Assembly: GCA_036444215.1 (NCBI GenBank)
Contig: JAZGAA010000050.1
Location: 1-14,815, forward strand
Length of the DNA stretch: 14,815 nt
Direction: 5' to 3'
Source: CAJVXI01 sp036444215
Lineage (GTDB): Bacteria > Patescibacteriota > Minisyncoccia > UBA6257 > UBA9933
Shown here in pieces: positions 13,366 to 14,815 of the stretch (its first letter is position 1; every line of letters begins with the position of its first letter). The translations under genes were made by a program, and so were the position numbers. The notes under the pieces are model-generated. The model made no database searches, was not told the origin of the DNA, and saw nothing but the letters and a program-made list of their open reading frames with translations.

Positions 13366-14388
13366 TTACAAAAGCGAAGCGATATTTGAAACATGTTTCA
13401 CTAATGTCTCTACGTATCCCCATTCGTTGTCATACCAGGACAAAACCTTAACCAAATCATTGTCAATTACTTTGGTGAATTTCAAATCAACAATCGCGCC
13501 GTACGGCTCGCCGATAATATCCGAAGAAACAATCGGGTCTTCAGTTGTTTTTAAAATTCCTTTCCACTGAGGCGATTCAGCCGCTTTTCTAAGAATGTCA
13601 TTTATTTCTTCAACCGAAGTTTTTTTCTTGGATACAAAAGTAATATCAGCAATTGAACCATTAATCACAGGCACCCTTAAAGCAATGCCGTCAAATTTTC
13701 CTTCCAGTTCTTTAATTACCCGGGTTGTAGCTTTTGCTGCGCCAGTAGTTGAAGGAATAATATTCTGGGCTCCAGCCCGACCCCGACGCAAATCACTTCC
13801 TTTTACCGGCGAATCAACTATGGTTTGAGTGGCTGTATAAGCATGAACAGTGTTAAGGATTGCTTTTTTAATGCCCGGATTTTCAGATAAAACCGCAATT
13901 ACCGGCGAAGCCGCGTTGGTGGTACAAGAGGCATTAGAAGAAAGATTAATGTTTTGCAATTCGCCTTCGTTAATTCCCATCAAGACGGTTTTACCGAGTG
14001 TCCCGTCAGCGTCTTTTGCCGGCGCCGTAAGCACCACTTTCTTTGCTCCGGCATCCAAATGAACTTTGGCTTTTTCAAATGATTCAAATACCCCGGTTGA
14101 TTCAATAACAATATCAATTCCCAAATCCTTCCACGGCAATTGAGTTGGGTCTTTCTGCTGGAAAAACTTTATTTCTTTATCGCCTACTGTTAAAATTCCT
14201 TTTTCTTTATCACCTTTTACTTCTTTTTCATAACGGCCGTAAACCGTATCGTACTTCAATAAATAAGCAAGATTTTCAACGTCGCCTAAATCGTTAATAG
14301 CGACAATTTCAATGTCAGAGTTATTGAAAGCGTTTCGGAAAAAAAGACGACCAATTCTTCCGAAGCCATTGATTGCAATTTTAGCCAT
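13366..14388 (-). CDS. gap: Glyceraldehyde-3-phosphate dehydrogenase, type I
   Basis: A 340-residue phosphorylating GAPDH that makes 1,3-bisphosphoglycerate and NADH in glycolysis. The Rossmann start is KIAINGFGRIGRLFFR. Asp33 (INDL) after the second strand favours NAD over NADP. The catalytic Cys155 lies in SSNASCTTNAASP, and His182 in NTVHAYTATQ. GSDLRRGRAGAQNIIPSTTGAAKA and SWYDNEWGYVETL are canonical. Length and all catalytic residues are normal. It is the first gene of an operon running through rpiB, rpe and both transketolase subunits, linking glyceraldehyde-3-phosphate to pentose interconversion. The ATG lies 7 nt after a -10 box, with no Shine-Dalgarno. Confidence 0.97.
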   Translation of the reverse strand: MAKIAINGFGRIGRLFFRNAFNNSDIEIVAINDLGDVENLAYLLKYDTVYGRYEKEVKGDKEKGILTVGDKEIKFFQQKDPTQLPWKDLGIDIVIESTGVFESFEKAKVHLDAGAKKVVLTAPAKDADGTLGKTVLMGINEGELQNINLSSNASCTTNAASPVIAVLSENPGIKKAILNTVHAYTATQTIVDSPVKGSDLRRGRAGAQNIIPSTTGAAKATTRVIKELEGKFDGIALRVPVINGSIADITFVSKKKTSVEEINDILRKAAESPQWKGILKTTEDPIVSSDIIGEPYGAIVDLKFTKVIDNDLVKVLSWYDNEWGYVETLVKHVSNIASLL

Positions 14389-14395
14389 ATGTAAA

Positions 14396-14423
14396 ATTTA
14401 ACATAAATAATGGATGGATACAA
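14396..14423 (-). promoter_or_regulatory. Promoter of the gap-rpiB-rpe-tkt operon, predicted leaderless
   Basis: TTGTAT (14418-14423), a 16-nt spacer and TTAAAT (14396-14401) on the minus strand. The -10 matches only 4 of 6 consensus bases. It ends 7 nt before the gap ATG at 14388, the same spacing as at the response regulator and antitoxin genes. Confidence 0.5.
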
Positions 14424-14441
14424 TATATTAGACGCCATAAA

Positions 14442-14815
14442 TCACCATCGTTCCTTCCTGAAACCCATTATCCAACCTATCTGATTTACAATTATCGTTA
14501 AAACCAGGCTTATGATTAAAATCACAAATATATCTAATACCGTTGGAGTAAAAATCAACGAAACAAATATCAAACTGCCTATTACATAATCTAACTGATC
14601 AATTATTTTCCACGATTCAGATGATTCTTTGTTAATTCTTCTTTTAAAAAAACTTTTAACTAAATCCCCGAAAAGCGCGCCAAAACCAAAAAGAAACCCA
14701 AGAACTACAAAATTGATATTTTGATAATCTACAATACTTATATTGTTTAAAAAGTTTATTTTAATTAAAACAAAAGTTTGTAAATAAGTTATTAAAACCG
14801 CGGACAAAAGTCCCA
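14442..14815 (-). CDS. CarS/CDP-diglyceride synthase-like membrane protein, 5' part missing
   Basis: The reading frame is open to the right edge, so the N-terminal part lies outside; the window holds the last 124 codons. LGFLFGFGALFGDLVKSFFKRRINKESSESWKIIDQLDYVIGSLIF is the signature region of the CTP-transferase family that includes CDP-archaeol synthase (CarS) and bacterial CdsA: GDxxKSFFKRR and, after a gap, DQLDxxxG. Members are integral membrane enzymes that activate lipids with CTP. Hydrophobic segments flank the motif. Apparent start codons inside the window (a TTG at 14807) are internal. It may be the lipid-activation step of this cell, possibly acting on scavenged lipid. It ends 53 nt before the gap start and shares that spacer with the gap promoter. 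Confidence 0.8.
   Translation of the reverse strand, partial: GLLSAVLITYLQTFVLIKINFLNNISIVDYQNINFVVLGFLFGFGALFGDLVKSFFKRRINKESSESWKIIDQLDYVIGSLIFVSLIFTPTVLDIFVILIISLVLTIIVNQIGWIMGFRKERW

Overview
The window looks like part of a Candidatus Patescibacteria (CPR) genome, most likely of the Parcubacteria type. The evidence is AT-rich DNA, short spacers, an orphan 16S rRNA gene carrying a group I intron and an expanded helix, CPR-style type IV pilin and cell-wall hydrolase proteins, and the recurring in-frame peptide AFAKASAGK. UGA is used as a stop (1484-1486 and 220-222), so the standard code fits. I see no tRNA, 23S rRNA, IS element or CRISPR array.

Layout, left to right. (a) 1-1899, minus strand: a type IV pilus block with a CheY-like response regulator, a prepilin, a polytopic membrane protein and the start of a PilB-like ATPase. 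(b) 1900-2072: nested palindromic elements. (c) 2073-4211, minus: 16S rRNA, about 2.1 kb, interrupted after position 516 (E. coli numbering) by a group I intron with the remnant of a LAGLIDADG homing endonuclease. A second insertion of about 140 nt forms a long hairpin on helix 10. (d) 4212-4611: pre-16S leader with boxA and hairpins, then back-to-back promoters for 16S (minus) and rpmE (plus). (e) 4620-5586, plus: rpmE (L31) overlapping a release factor 1 gene that lacks the N-terminal domain. (f) 5728-8017, minus: coiled-coil lytic transglycosylase and ribosomal protein L25. (g) 8088-10391, minus: a RelE-type toxin-antitoxin pair translationally coupled to an ABC exporter. (h) 10400-14423, minus: a compact operon of gap, rpiB, rpe and a split transketolase (N then C subunit), the core of non-oxidative pentose phosphate metabolism plus GAPDH. 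(i) 14442-14815, minus: the 3' part of a CarS/CDP-diglyceride-synthase-like membrane protein.

The most striking theme is translation initiation. The 16S 3' end reads GATCA followed by ATTAAATT instead of CACCTCCTT, so the anti-Shine-Dalgarno is absent. None of the well-defined gene starts in the window has a Shine-Dalgarno sequence. Several first-in-operon genes (response regulator, antitoxin, gap, rpmE and probably pilB) have a good -10 box ending only 6-8 nt before the ATG, which predicts leaderless mRNAs. Downstream genes start through stop/start overlaps (TAATG, ATGAATAA). Together these suggest a lineage that has given up SD-guided initiation.

A second theme is repeat invasion of functional genes. 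Degenerate 7-nt tandem repeats occur in 16S helix 10, at two places inside rpe, and between genes. A palindromic GC-rich element sits in frame inside rpiB and has relatives around the 16S gene.
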